Below, piece after piece: positions 1 through 9,875 of a stretch of 37,103 nt of DNA. Location: contig CALJMY010000031.1 in assembly GCA_937981905.1 (NCBI GenBank), forward strand, positions 1 to 37,103. Reading direction: 5' to 3'. Within the stretch, counting starts at the first letter, position 1. Each line of letters starts with the position of its first letter. The notes beneath the pieces were generated by a model. It did not search any database. It saw nothing but the letters and a program-made list of their open reading frames with translations, and was not told where the DNA came from. Made by a program: the position numbers and the translations under genes. The stretch comes from an uncultured Enterobacterales bacterium. Lineage in GTDB: Bacteria; Pseudomonadota; Gammaproteobacteria; Enterobacterales; Psychrobiaceae.

Positions 1-120
1 ATATATTCTAGAGTTACGGAGCCAACCAATATATGATGAGCTATATAATCAAGTAGGTGCATTATGTATTGGCCGGAGAGTAGAAATTAACACTCAAAAA
101 AATCCTACCAATAAACACAC

Positions 121-741
121 TTCGTAGTGTTGTTTTAGATATGCTAGCTCATAACAAATCAATCAAAAGTATTTTTTAATACATCATTACCGAGATACAA
201 TTACAGCTTGATAATACTAAAGTTTCAATCACATTAATCAGCAGTTTAAAAACATAAACAATGGCAAAGCGACATTAAAAATTAAACAAAAGAATGCGGT
301 GACTATTGGACAATGACGAATATCTCCCCTATTTTAATAGACCAAAATGAAATCAATCATTTAGTTTTTGTCTTTTCAGATATTACAAAAATTAGCCAAA
401 GTATTAGTCGAATTAATTATTACAATAACCATGCTCCATTAACTAAACTTTATAACAGACAAGCTTTTTATCATCATCTTTAATACTTATTGATGAAGCC
501 AAAGGGAAATATCCGAACACATAGTTTGAGCGTTATTAATATTGATCAATACCAACAAATTGAACAAGAATACGACAGTGAAGCTAGCGCTAGTCATGTT
601 GAAAACAATCACATAATAGATCTATTATGTGATTGTAAAATAAACTATGTTCAAGGTTTTCAATTACGAGAACCATTTTTACTAGATAATATAATATCAA
701 GTTATTATCTAACGATTATTTGCATAAGTATTGATGTCTAG
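121..741 (+). pseudogene. Decayed GAF-PAS-GGDEF-EAL cyclic-di-GMP signalling gene
   Basis: No intact reading frame remains, but translated pieces match parts of a multi-domain diguanylate cyclase/phosphodiesterase in the right order. Around 135-255 a piece beginning VVLDMLAHNKSIKSIF, then a stop, then ITEIQLQLDNTKVSITLIS resembles the start of a GAF domain. Around 260-300 (NNGKATLKIKQKN), after a frame change, GDYWTMTNISPILID and VFVFSDITKIS look like the end of a PAS domain. NHAPLTKLYNRQAFYHHL matches the start of a GGDEF domain. A TAA at 481-483 interrupts it, probably from CAA, because the same frame continues with SLSVINIDQYQQIEQEYD, a typical GGDEF segment. The frame then jumps to NYVQGFQLREPF, which fits the end of an EAL domain (usual form YVQGYYFSKP). 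The GGDEF active site and most of EAL are missing, implying internal deletions. Positions 1-120 show nothing I recognise. The family assignment is inferred from short motifs. Confidence 0.6.
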
Positions 742-753
742 TAAAGGTGATAA

Positions 754-1460
754 ATGTTTAATTGGAACCAATGTATATTAAATATTCTGTGGGTAATGAT
801 TAGTGTTCTACTCATTATTGGTTTTAGCTGCCCAATGTTTACTTTTAGTCACTTTTACTTTTTAAATGATACATTTTCACTCGCAAAAGGTGTCTTTCAT
901 CTAGCACAACAAGGTGAATATATATTATTCATTTTATTGTTTACTTTTAGCTTACTGATGCCTGTCATAAAAATGTTGATGTTATTTTATACCATTAATG
1001 CTTCTACAATCTTTAATCATATTCAACAACAACGACTTGATAAATTAGCAACAATGAGTAAATGGTTTATGTTATCGCTATCTTAGCAGTCACGATTAAA
1101 TTAGGAATGGTTGCAACCGTTCATATCCATTTTGGTATGATTGCATTTGCATTGTCAGTGGTTTTTAGCATGCTACTCACGTGGTTGATTAGTTATTTTC
1201 ATAAAAATCGATTCGCGAAAGATCATCAGAAAAAAATTCATAATTTAGTCGTGGTTTTAAATAAAGACTCGATTACGATCACGTTATGCATGAGTCAATT
1301 AGCCCAATTGCTTAATAAAGGAAATATGAATATCAACCATATAGGTTGTAGCGATTTAACATTGATAGATATAGTAGATAACAATGGGCTATGGCGCGCA
1401 AAAGCGCAATATAATACAACATCAACACTTTACTACCTTTCATTGATTGCTAAGCGTTAA
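754..1460 (+). pseudogene. Frameshifted PqiA-like (paraquat-inducible protein A family) membrane protein
   Basis: Two overlapping frames make up one protein. The first (754-1086) starts at an ATG behind AAAGGTG, has two hydrophobic segments and ends in LDKLATMSKWFMLSLS. The second picks up at about 1065 with VYVIAILAVTIKLGMVATVHIHFG and runs to 1460. Family members normally have a continuous stretch of the type KW-SMLDVFVVALL, so the break falls inside a conserved helix. Joined, the product would be about 235 residues with four membrane segments and a soluble C-terminal tail. That is close to a single PqiA domain plus an extension. PqiA-type proteins are inner-membrane partners of MCE-type lipid transport or stress proteins; the substrate is unknown here. 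A sequencing error is possible, but the adjacent decayed gene argues for real loss. Confidence 0.65.
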
Positions 1461-1498
1461 CCATTCTGTTGATAGTCTAATCGCGCTTTATATTATAT

Positions 1499-1550
1499 TG
1501 ATAACCATTATTTTATATCCATAGTTACCATTTTTAATTAATAGTTATCA
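1499..1550. repeat. Inverted repeat in the gap after the PqiA-like pseudogene
   Basis: TGATAACCATTA (1499-1510) and TAATAGTTATCA (1539-1550) are inverted copies with one mismatch, separated by 28 bases. There is no T-run on either side. It may be a leftover operator or a weak hairpin. The rest of 1461-1661 shows nothing recognisable. Confidence 0.35.
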
Positions 1551-1661
1551 CTTAAATTAGGTCGTAAAATAAACTTATATTTACGTGAATAATTATAAAT
1601 AGACCATGGGATAGAATTAGAAAAATAATGTGGAGAATACGATAATTTGATTTTAAGTAAA

Positions 1662-1687
1662 AAGCTAGCCAAATGCTTGGCTAGCTT
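1662..1687 (-). terminator. Intrinsic terminator of the yajC-secD-secF operon
   Basis: A perfect 11-bp stem, AAGCTAGCCAA paired with TTGGCTAGCTT around a 4-base loop, lies 15 bases after the secF stop. On the minus strand it is followed by five T residues (1659-1663 read as TTTTT, overlapping the stem base). This is a standard Rho-independent terminator and ends the left-hand operon before the decayed region. Confidence 0.85.
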
Positions 1688-1702
1688 ATTAGGAAATAAA
1701 TA

Positions 1703-2653
1703 CTAGAGATTCATTTCTTCTTGATCTTCACCTTCTTTTTCAACCTCAACAGGCATTAAGTCTTCTTTAGTAATACCTAAAGACAATGCAACTGATGAAG
1801 CAACGTAGATTGATGAATAAGTACCAATAAACACACCAAATAGTAATGCAGTAGCAAAACCATGAATTAATGCACCACCTTTTAGAAATAAGGCTGTCAA
1901 TACGATGATTGTCGTTAATGAAGTAATTAACGTACGACTCATTGTTTGTGTTAGTGATATATCAATTATTTCACTTGGTAAACCTGTACGTAATTTACGG
2001 AAGTTTTCACGAATACGATCAGAAACAACAATCGTATCATTTAGTGAATAACCAATTACCGCTAGAATAGCCGCTAATACCGTTAAATCAAATTCAAGTT
2101 GTAGTAAAGAAAATAAACCAATGGTTAGAAATACATCATGTACAAGCGCTGTAACAGCCCCTAAAGCAAAACGCCATTCAAAACGTAGTGCAACATATAT
2201 CATGATACAGATAAGCGCAGCAATCATTGCTAAGCCACCTTTTTCAGCGAGTTCATCACCTACTTTGGGGCCAACAAATTCAATACGGCGCATACTAACT
2301 TCTTGATCTAAATTATCATTCAATACTTTCAATATATCAGAACCAATAGTTTCAGCATTTACATCGTCACGAGGTGCTAAACGAATTAATACATCTCGTG
2401 TACTACCAAAGCTTTGAACAATAGCATCTTCAAAACCATTAGCACCTAATGTATCACGTACACTTTTTAGATTAGCATCGTCACTGAAACCAACTTCAAT
2501 AACAGTTCCTCCAGTAAAATCTAATCCTAGGTTCAAACCTTTGGTAGTAACAATTCCAACACTAGCAAGCATGATAACAGCAGAAAATACAATCGCTACT
2601 TTCCGCCATGCCATAAAGTTGATAGTACTTTTAGTTTTTAATATTTCAAACAT
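1703..2653 (-). CDS. secF: Protein translocase subunit SecF
   Basis: SecF partners SecD (and YajC) at the SecYEG channel and uses the proton motive force to help pull exported proteins through the inner membrane. The product has 316 residues, a normal length. A first membrane helix lies at about 18-36, followed by the conserved GLDFTGG motif (43-49) opening the periplasmic domain. Five more helices fill about 135-290. The segment around GYSLNDTIVVSDRIREN is the family's conserved helix 4 signature. The C-terminal tail is acidic. It starts at ATG 10 bases after the secD stop, so the two are co-transcribed. Confidence 0.97.
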   Translation of the reverse strand: MFEILKTKSTINFMAWRKVAIVFSAVIMLASVGIVTTKGLNLGLDFTGGTVIEVGFSDDANLKSVRDTLGANGFEDAIVQSFGSTRDVLIRLAPRDDVNAETIGSDILKVLNDNLDQEVSMRRIEFVGPKVGDELAEKGGLAMIAALICIMIYVALRFEWRFALGAVTALVHDVFLTIGLFSLLQLEFDLTVLAAILAVIGYSLNDTIVVSDRIRENFRKLRTGLPSEIIDISLTQTMSRTLITSLTTIIVLTALFLKGGALIHGFATALLFGVFIGTYSSIYVASSVALSLGITKEDLMPVEVEKEGEDQEEMNL

Positions 2654-2663
2654 TATCTATCAC

Positions 2664-4496
2664 CTATATAGAGATTTTATCAATGCGCTTACCGCCAACC
2701 CAAAGGTTAACAATTGCACGTGTTACAACCACCGCTGTAAATACTGATGTAACAATACCAATCGATAACGTTATCGCGAATCCTTTAATTGGACCAGCAC
2801 CAAACGAGAAAAGAATAATAGCGGCAATTAGCGTCGTAATATTAGCATCAAATATTGTTGAAAATGCAGAATCATAACCATGATGAATAGCTTGTTGAAC
2901 TGAACGTCCAGCCCGTATTTCTTCACGAATACGCTCAAAAATCAGTACATTAGCATCAACTGCCATACCAACAGTTAGTACAATACCAGCCATACCCGGT
3001 AGCGTTAATGCTGCACCTGGAATCATCGACATTACGCCAATAATGAGTACTACATTTGCCGCTAGTGCAATATTAGATACCACACCAAATCCACGGTAAT
3101 AAACTAACATGAACAATAGAACACCCGCCAAACCTAATACAATAGCAGTTGCACCTAATTCAATGTTTTCTTTACCAAGACTTGGGCCAACAGTACGCTC
3201 TTCAACGATTTGAATTGGCGCGCGTAAAGCACCGGCACGAAGTAACAACGCTAAATTGCGAGCTTCTGCAGGACTATCAAGACCAGTAATTCTAAAGTTA
3301 CGACCAAGTTGCGTACTGATATTAGCGACACTAATAACTTCTTCAACTTTTCTTAGAATTTGCTTACCGTCAGCATCAACTTTACCAGTCGGTTTGTATT
3401 CAATGAATACACTCGCCATGGCATTATTAATATTGTTTTTAGAGAACTGAGCCATTTTGTTGCCGCCTTTGGCGTCCAACTTAATGTTTACTTCTGGTGT
3501 ACCATTCTCATCAAAGCCAGATTGTGCATCAGTAATATGCTGACCACGTAAAATAACTTTCTTTTTAAGAACAACCGTACCACCTTGCTGGCGATTATAT
3601 AGCTTTGAGCCTGCAGGAATGTTAGTTGGTGATGCTTGATCATCAGCTAAACGAAATTCAAGAGTCGCTGTTGCGCCTAAAATTTCTTTCGCTTTAGCTG
3701 TATCTTGAATACCAGGTAATTGAACAACGATACGATCTTCACCTTGACGTTGTACGTCAGGTTCTGCAACACCAAGAGCATTAACACGAGAGCGTATGAT
3801 CGTAATATTCTGTTCTACAGCTGACAATTTAATTTCACGCAATAATTGCTCGCTCATCGTAGCGCGAACACTTAGCGGATCAGATCTTAATTGTCTGAAA
3901 ACTGTTGTTTTGTAATTATCTTCAAGTAACACCAATGCTTGCTCAAGTGTTGCTTCATCACGAAACTTTAACGTCACACCATCAGGTAATAAACGTATAG
4001 TACGATAACGAATTTTCTCTTGACGAAGATCAGTTTTATAATCCAACACCATCTGTTCATGAGTTGTCTTAAGCAAATCACTCATATCTACTTCCATTAA
4101 GAAGTAAATACCACCCCGTAAATCCAAACCAAGGCTCAGCGGCGAAGCACCGATAGCATTCAACCAACCTGGCGTTGTATGAGCCATGTTAAGCGCTATA
4201 TTGTAATCTTGCCCTAGTAAGTCAGTAGCAATATCACGTGCTTTAAGCTGTGAGCTTGAATCTTTTAATCGAACCAAAACCTGACCATTTTCTAAAACAG
4301 CCGATTTAACATCAAGTTGCTTCGCTAACTTAGTTTGAATACGCTCAAAGGTCGAGACTTGAACATCTCGACCTTTGATGCCTGATATCTGCAGTGCATG
4401 ATCAGGTTCATATAAGTTAGGCGCCGCATATAGAAAACCAATAATTACGGTTAACGCAATCATCAATGTTTTCCATAAAGGATACCTATTTAACAT
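2664..4496 (-). CDS. secD: Protein translocase subunit SecD
   Basis: SecD is the larger half of the SecDF RND-type motor that assists Sec-dependent export. The product has 610 residues, matching the family. Membrane helix 1 lies at about 8-25. GLDLRGG (123-129) opens the large periplasmic P1 region, which includes the long loop with [14 protein letters not shown]. Five C-terminal helices follow, carrying [17 protein letters not shown], the conserved proton-path segment. It sits between yajC and secF in the classical order. Confidence 0.97.
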   Translation of the reverse strand: MLNRYPLWKTLMIALTVIIGFLYAAPNLYEPDHALQISGIKGRDVQVSTFERIQTKLAKQLDVKSAVLENGQVLVRLKDSSSQLKARDIATDLLGQDYNIALNMAHTTPGWLNAIGASPLSLGLDLRGGIYFLMEVDMSDLLKTTHEQMVLDYKTDLRQEKIRYRTIRLLPDGVTLKFRDEATLEQALVLLEDNYKTTVFRQLRSDPLSVRATMSEQLLREIKLSAVEQNITIIRSRVNALGVAEPDVQRQGEDRIVVQLPGIQDTAKAKEILGATATLEFRLADDQASPTNIPAGSKLYNRQQGGTVVLKKKVILRGQHITDAQSGFDENGTPEVNIKLDAKGGNKMAQFSKNNINNAMASVFIEYKPTGKVDADGKQILRKVEEVISVANISTQLGRNFRITGLDSPAEARNLALLLRAGALRAPIQIVEERTVGPSLGKENIELGATAIVLGLAGVLLFMLVYYRGFGVVSNIALAANVVLIIGVMSMIPGAALTLPGMAGIVLTVGMAVDANVLIFERIREEIRAGRSVQQAIHHGYDSAFSTIFDANITTLIAAIILFSFGAGPIKGFAITLSIGIVTSVFTAVVVTRAIVNLWVGGKRIDKISI

Positions 4497-4510
4497 GCAA
4501 TTTCCTTAGC

Positions 4511-4837
4511 CTATAAAGACTTCATTGTGCCTTTTGGTAAAACAGCTGAAACAAAATCTTTCTTGATAGTAATATTCAAATCAGTACTGATTTCGATATT
4601 GATATAATCGCTGTCATCACTAATTTTAGAAATTTTACCAATGATGCCGCCATTTGTTAGCACTTCATCGCCTTTAGACATTGATGACATTAAACCTTTA
4701 TGCTCTTTAACACGCTTAGCTTGAGGACGGTAGATGATGAAATAAAACACCAAACCGAAAACTGCTAACATAATTAAACTACCATATTCGCCACCAGGAG
4801 CGGCTGAACTTGCTGCGTGTGCACTTGAAATAAACAT
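4511..4837 (-). CDS. yajC: Preprotein translocase accessory subunit YajC
   Basis: YajC is a small single-helix inner-membrane protein bound to SecDF. The product has 108 residues. The N-terminus (MFISSAHAASSAAPGG) resembles that of E. coli YajC and is followed by one membrane helix at about 21-37. A cytoplasmic domain then begins at YRPQAKRVKEHK, with the conserved GDEVLTNGGIIGKI. It lies 14 bases before secD and is the first gene of the yajC-secD-secF unit, although read-through from tgt (gap of 83 bases) is likely. Confidence 0.95.
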   Translation of the reverse strand: MFISSAHAASSAAPGGEYGSLIMLAVFGLVFYFIIYRPQAKRVKEHKGLMSSMSKGDEVLTNGGIIGKISKISDDSDYINIEISTDLNITIKKDFVSAVLPKGTMKSL

Positions 4838-4920
4838 TACTTCCCCTATATTTTTCTTATTAAGTTATTAAAATATTGTGAGAACAGAAATAGCTTCGTA
4901 TTCTCAAAATTTGTATTACA

Positions 4921-6102
<1,182 letters not shown>

Positions 6103-6105
6103 TCA

Positions 6106-6158
6106 ACCTTGATATTTCAAGGTGTGTGTTAAATTGATTTCATTTATCATCAATTTAA
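6106..6158. other. Two hairpins in the queA-tgt gap
   Basis: ACCTTGA and TCAAGGT (6106-6123) form a 7-bp stem with a 4-base loop. TTAAATTGAT and ATCAATTTAA (6129-6158) form a 10-bp stem with a 10-base loop. On the minus strand neither is followed by a T-run, so they are at best partial terminators or processing sites between queA and tgt. Confidence 0.35.
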
Positions 6159-6172
6159 TTTTTTATTTGTCA

Positions 6173-7216
6173 TTATTGAGTTTTCTCAATAAACATCGCA
6201 TCACCATAACTAAAGAATCTATATTCGTTTTCAATGGCATGATGATAGGCATTCATTACATTATCATAGCCAGCAAATGCACTAATTAACATAATGAGTG
6301 TTGACTCAGGTAAGTGAAAGTTTGTAATCATTGCATCGACAACTTTAAATTCGTAACCTGGGTAAATGAATATATCGCTATCACCATAAAATGGTGCAAT
6401 TAATTGATCATTATCAAGTGCTTTCATGGCCGCACTTTCTAATGATCGCATTGAAGTACTACCCACAGTAATAACTCGTTTGCCAGCCGCTTTTGTTGCG
6501 ATAACTTTGTCACTAACCTCTTGTGATACCTCGATGTATTCTTTGTGCATGATATGTTCGTCGAGCGTTTCAACTTTTACAGGTTGAAATGTACCAGCAC
6601 CAACATGCAATGTAACAAAAGCAATTTTAACACCTTTGTCTTTTAATTTTTCCATCATTGCATCATCAAAATGCAAACCAGCGGTTGGTGCTGCAACTGC
6701 TCCAGGATTTTTATTATAAACTGTTTGATAACGTTCTTTATCGCTGTCTTCATCTGGGCGATCAATATAAGGGGGTAATGGCATGTGGCCGATATTTTCT
6801 AAAATATCTAACACATTACGTGCATCGTTAAATCGTAATTCAAATAACGATTCATGACGCGCAACCATGGTGACATAAATATCACCGTCTAAAATAATTT
6901 TAGAACCGGGCTTAGGAGATTTAGAACAACGAACATGAGCTAGTACAGTATGTTCATCAATCATACGTTCGACAAGAACTTCTAGCTTACCGCCACTTTC
7001 TTTTTGACCAAAAACACGAGCAGGTATAACTCTAGTATCATTAAAGATCATTAAATCGCCAGCGTTTACTTTATCTAAGACATCAATAAACTGTCCATCG
7101 GTCAAAACGCCATCATTACCATTCAAGGTAAGTAAGCGGCTTGCGCTACGTTCAGGCTGAGGATAACGTGCAATTAAGTGTGGTGGTAAATCAAAGGAGA
7201 ACTGGGATACTTTCAT
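6173..7216 (-). CDS. queA: S-adenosylmethionine:tRNA ribosyltransferase-isomerase QueA
   Basis: QueA transfers and rearranges the ribosyl group of S-adenosylmethionine onto preQ1-modified tRNA, giving epoxyqueuosine. The product has 347 residues, the normal length. Conserved stretches include [12 protein letters not shown] at the start, [47 protein letters not shown] and [19 protein letters not shown]. It is followed at 127 bases by tgt, the preceding enzyme of the same pathway, an arrangement found across gammaproteobacteria. Confidence 0.98.
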   Translation of the reverse strand: MKVSQFSFDLPPHLIARYPQPERSASRLLTLNGNDGVLTDGQFIDVLDKVNAGDLMIFNDTRVIPARVFGQKESGGKLEVLVERMIDEHTVLAHVRCSKSPKPGSKIILDGDIYVTMVARHESLFELRFNDARNVLDILENIGHMPLPPYIDRPDEDSDKERYQTVYNKNPGAVAAPTAGLHFDDAMMEKLKDKGVKIAFVTLHVGAGTFQPVKVETLDEHIMHKEYIEVSQEVSDKVIATKAAGKRVITVGSTSMRSLESAAMKALDNDQLIAPFYGDSDIFIYPGYEFKVVDAMITNFHLPESTLIMLISAFAGYDNVMNAYHHAIENEYRFFSYGDAMFIEKTQ

Positions 7217-7337
7217 GATATTTAATCGTCAAATTACTAGTGCGGCGCTAGTCTATTATTGCCTTAAAGAATAAGCAAGTTTGAAGGGCTTTTTATAGTT
7301 AAAAGGTTCTTAGAATATGATTAATGACACTTAATCA

Positions 7338-7733
7338 TTATTTACTATGAAGAGATACTAATAGTTCAGCTTCGCCACGTGTTAAATCGCATTCTTTAAC
7401 AAGCTCATCAACTGATGCACCTAATTCTACCATTTTCATGGCATGGCCATAATGTTTAGTTTGTGGATCATCATTAACTGTAGCAAATTCGTTTTGACGT
7501 TCAATAGCCTGTGCAAGTTGACCTTCAACATTTTGTACACGAGTACCAACACCTAAGGTGCCACAACGCAATTCGTGTATTTCACTTTTCATTTCAGAAA
7601 GCTGTCGTTGTTGCTCAGTAAACAATAACTTTAACGCGCTAATTTGTCTTTTACGTTTTTCAACGGAAAAACATAACATTAAAATAACTATCAAAAAAAC
7701 AGCAGGAATAATCCATAATACAAATTCGTTCAC
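7338..7733 (-). CDS. fipA: FipA-type DUF2802 protein, polar flagellum placement factor
   Basis: This small single-span inner-membrane protein belongs to the DUF2802 family. One member, FipA, is reported to recruit FlhF to the pole in polar flagellates. The product has 131 residues: a membrane helix at about 5-24, a coiled-coil-like segment at 30-85, and a C-terminal conserved block (about 98-129) with the form of a small helical domain. Gly105, Glu121 and Leu124 have the same spacing (16 and 3) as residues I recall as critical in Vibrio FipA. The start is GTG, behind CAGGG. It is the last gene of the flagellar-chemotaxis block, 42 bases after cheW, as in relatives. Confidence 0.85.
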   Translation of the reverse strand: MNEFVLWIIPAVFLIVILMLCFSVEKRKRQISALKLLFTEQQRQLSEMKSEIHELRCGTLGVGTRVQNVEGQLAQAIERQNEFATVNDDPQTKHYGHAMKMVELGASVDELVKECDLTRGEAELLVSLHSK

Positions 7734-7775
7734 GTTCTACCCTGCTTGTTTAATTATTTGATTTTTGCTAATGAA

Positions 7776-8267
7776 TTAAAATGAACCTACGTCATCCCAT
7801 TCTTCGTCACTTAATAATTTATCAAGATCAACAAGAATAAGTAGTTCACTTTCACGATTACAAACACCTTTAATAAACTTAGCACTTTCATCAGTACCAA
7901 CATTTGGCGCCAGCTCAATTTCAGACGCTTTCATGTAAACAACTTCAGCAACACTATCGACTAATATTCCGATAACCTGTTTGTCCGACTCAATAATTAC
8001 AACACGTGTATTATCGGTAACATCAGCTGATTGTAATCCAAAACGTGAACGGGTATCAATAACCGTAACAACACTACCACGTAAATTAATAATACCTAAT
8101 ACATAAGATGGTGCACCAGGTACAGGAGCAATATCACTATATCGTAATACTTCCTGAACTTGCATTACATTCACGCCATAAGTTTCGCTTTCTAACTTAA
8201 AGGTAACCCATTGTAACATTTCATCACTGTCGACTGCGTTAACTGACATTTCGGTTTCTGCATTCAT
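7776..8267 (-). CDS. cheW: Chemotaxis coupling protein CheW
   Basis: CheW links chemoreceptors to CheA in the sensory array. The product is 163 residues and consists of a single CheW domain. Typical segments are WVTFKLESETYGVNVMQVQE, the proline/glycine turn APSYVLGIINLRGSVVTVID, and VVIIESDKQVIGILVDSV. The first 20 residues are an acidic, probably flexible leader. The ATG has a strong GAGGGAAAG site upstream. It lies 28 bases after parP, another CheW-fold protein. Confidence 0.96.
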   Translation of the reverse strand: MNAETEMSVNAVDSDEMLQWVTFKLESETYGVNVMQVQEVLRYSDIAPVPGAPSYVLGIINLRGSVVTVIDTRSRFGLQSADVTDNTRVVIIESDKQVIGILVDSVAEVVYMKASEIELAPNVGTDESAKFIKGVCNRESELLILVDLDKLLSDEEWDDVGSF

Positions 8268-8295
8268 AATACTTTCCCTCTATTGCAATAATTCG

Positions 8296-9069
8296 TTACT
8301 TCGTTTCATTGCTTTCAAATAATTCGATTAAGGCATCAACGGCTAATAAACCACACATCCTTTGTTTTACCGTACCTGCAAGCCAAGGACTTCTAGTTAC
8401 ATCAGTACGCCATTTTATGTCATCATGCGATAACGTTATGCTATCAATTAAGCGATTACATTGTAATCCCCAATTACTTTCACCAATAACAATAATATAC
8501 TGATAATTTGGTGAATATTCTACTAATCTGCCGTATTTATCAGGCATTAAATATAAAGCGGTATCAATTACATTAAGTCTTTGGTCACGTTCAATTTGTA
8601 CACCATTAAACCAATCAGGTTTACCGATTAACTTTGATAATGATTTTTTCTTATAAATACCTTTTAATTTAACTAAAGGAACAGAATAAGTTTCGCCCAT
8701 TGCTTCAAAAAATAAAACAGGAAAGCCAGCTTCTAATTCTGTAGAAAGTAAATTAGTTAATAATGGACTTTCCTGAGCTGCTATCTCTGTTTGTGATTCT
8801 ACATCTAATTCAGGTTTATTATGTACAATTTCAGGTTCAATTCTTTCTTCTGAAATCGTAACTTCAGGCTCTGTAAAAATAGTTTCTTTTACTTCAGCGA
8901 ATAAAGCTGGATCAATCAATTCAGATTCTACATGTATGTCTGGAGCAATATCGCCTACTTTTTCTAATAACTTAGCTAAAGGTTGCGATTCAATATCAAC
9001 ACCTTTAGTTGGTTCATCTAATAGCACATCAAAAAAATTTTTAACCGCTTTTGAAGACCGACTTTCCAT
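8296..9069 (-). CDS. parP: ParP-type CheW-like protein for polar chemosensory arrays
   Basis: The product has 257 residues. About 1-105 is an acidic, low-complexity linker rich in Glu, Pro and Ile. About 110-255 is a divergent CheW-like domain (LFFEAMGETYSVPLVKLKGI, then WFNGVQI and LNVIDTALYL, and near the end MCGLLAVDALIEL). In Vibrio the equivalent gene, between parC and cheW, encodes ParP. ParP joins the array through this domain, binds CheA and keeps it at the pole together with ParC. Position, order and architecture all fit. It lacks a receiver domain, so it is not CheV. The function is inferred from context and family. Confidence 0.85.
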   Translation of the reverse strand: MESRSSKAVKNFFDVLLDEPTKGVDIESQPLAKLLEKVGDIAPDIHVESELIDPALFAEVKETIFTEPEVTISEERIEPEIVHNKPELDVESQTEIAAQESPLLTNLLSTELEAGFPVLFFEAMGETYSVPLVKLKGIYKKKSLSKLIGKPDWFNGVQIERDQRLNVIDTALYLMPDKYGRLVEYSPNYQYIIVIGESNWGLQCNRLIDSITLSHDDIKWRTDVTRSPWLAGTVKQRMCGLLAVDALIELFESNETK

Positions 9070-9089
9070 AACAACCCTTACTCAACGCT

Positions 9090-9872
9090 TTATGCGCTAT
9101 CTCTGTCTTGCTTTAACAAGGTATCTAATAATAATCCATACGCAACAACACCGCGGCTACGGGGTGCAAATTGTGGTAGTGGTAAATGACGCTCACTAGC
9201 ATCTCTAAATTTAGTATCTACAGGAATTACTTTATCCCAGACTCGATGTTCAAATTGCTCTTTCATCGTTTTTAATGACGCTACACTTGCTTTAGTACGT
9301 CTGTCGAACATGGTAGGAACAATTAAATAATTATAAGGTTTTTTATTTGAACGTTGCATTATTAATAGAGTTTTAACCATTCGCTCTAAGCCTTTAAATG
9401 CAAGATATTCAGTTTGTACAGGAATAAGAACCCGACTCGAGCACGCTAAAGCATTAACCATTAAAACGCCCAATACCGGTGAACAATCTACAATCACATA
9501 ATCATAACGATCAGACACGCCTGATAATATTCTCTTTAATATCAGTCCCATTCCTTCTTTATGCCCTAATTCACGATCTAATGTTGCAAGAGCCATTGAC
9601 GAAGGAATAATATCAATAGCTTCTACACTCGTTTTATTAATAACCTTTTGAGTGAGGCGATCGATGAACTTTTCTGGACAAGTAAATAAATCATATAAGG
9701 AGTACTCTAAAGCGTCACAATCAACACCTAATGAAAAACCCATTGATGAATGAGGATCAATATCAACTAGTAAAACTCTTTTTCCACGTTTTGCCAGAAT
9801 TCCAGCAAGAGTAAGCGCTGTAGTTGTCTTACCTACGCCACCTTTTTGATTAGCTATGCTCCAAACTTTCAC
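9090..9872 (-). CDS. parC: ParC, ParA-like ATPase for polar chemosensory arrays
   Basis: This is a MinD/ParA-superfamily ATPase of 260 residues. The deviant Walker A KGGVGKTT lies at 10-17 with signature Lys10. The A' segment is VLLVDIDPHSS and Walker B is VIVDCSP. In Vibrio the homologue at this position (often annotated Soj) localises chemotaxis arrays to the cell pole rather than partitioning DNA. The gene context, between a stator gene and parP, supports that role, and no parB or parS-like gene is adjacent. The start is GTG, supported by an AGGAG site 6 bases upstream. An overlapping ATG is out of frame and gives an immediate stop. Confidence 0.9.
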   Translation of the reverse strand: MKVWSIANQKGGVGKTTTALTLAGILAKRGKRVLLVDIDPHSSMGFSLGVDCDALEYSLYDLFTCPEKFIDRLTQKVINKTSVEAIDIIPSSMALATLDRELGHKEGMGLILKRILSGVSDRYDYVIVDCSPVLGVLMVNALACSSRVLIPVQTEYLAFKGLERMVKTLLIMQRSNKKPYNYLIVPTMFDRRTKASVASLKTMKEQFEHRVWDKVIPVDTKFRDASERHLPLPQFAPRSRGVVAYGLLLDTLLKQDRDSA

Positions 9873-9875
9873 ATA

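Noticed and set aside
490-741. Independent small gene of 83 codons
   Set aside because: The frame continues a GGDEF piece across a single stop codon and ends in an EAL scrap, so it is part of the pseudogene.
7317-7338. Terminator after fipA (ATGATTAA / TTAATCAT)
   Set aside because: An 8-bp AT-only stem overlapping the stop codon, with no following T-run; too weak to list as a terminator.
8296-9069. CheV
   Set aside because: It has a CheW-like domain but no receiver domain; the N-terminal part is low-complexity.
9090-9872. Chromosome-partition protein ParA/Soj
   Set aside because: There is no parB or parS-like neighbour, and its place beside a CheW-like gene and cheW fits the array-localising ParC.
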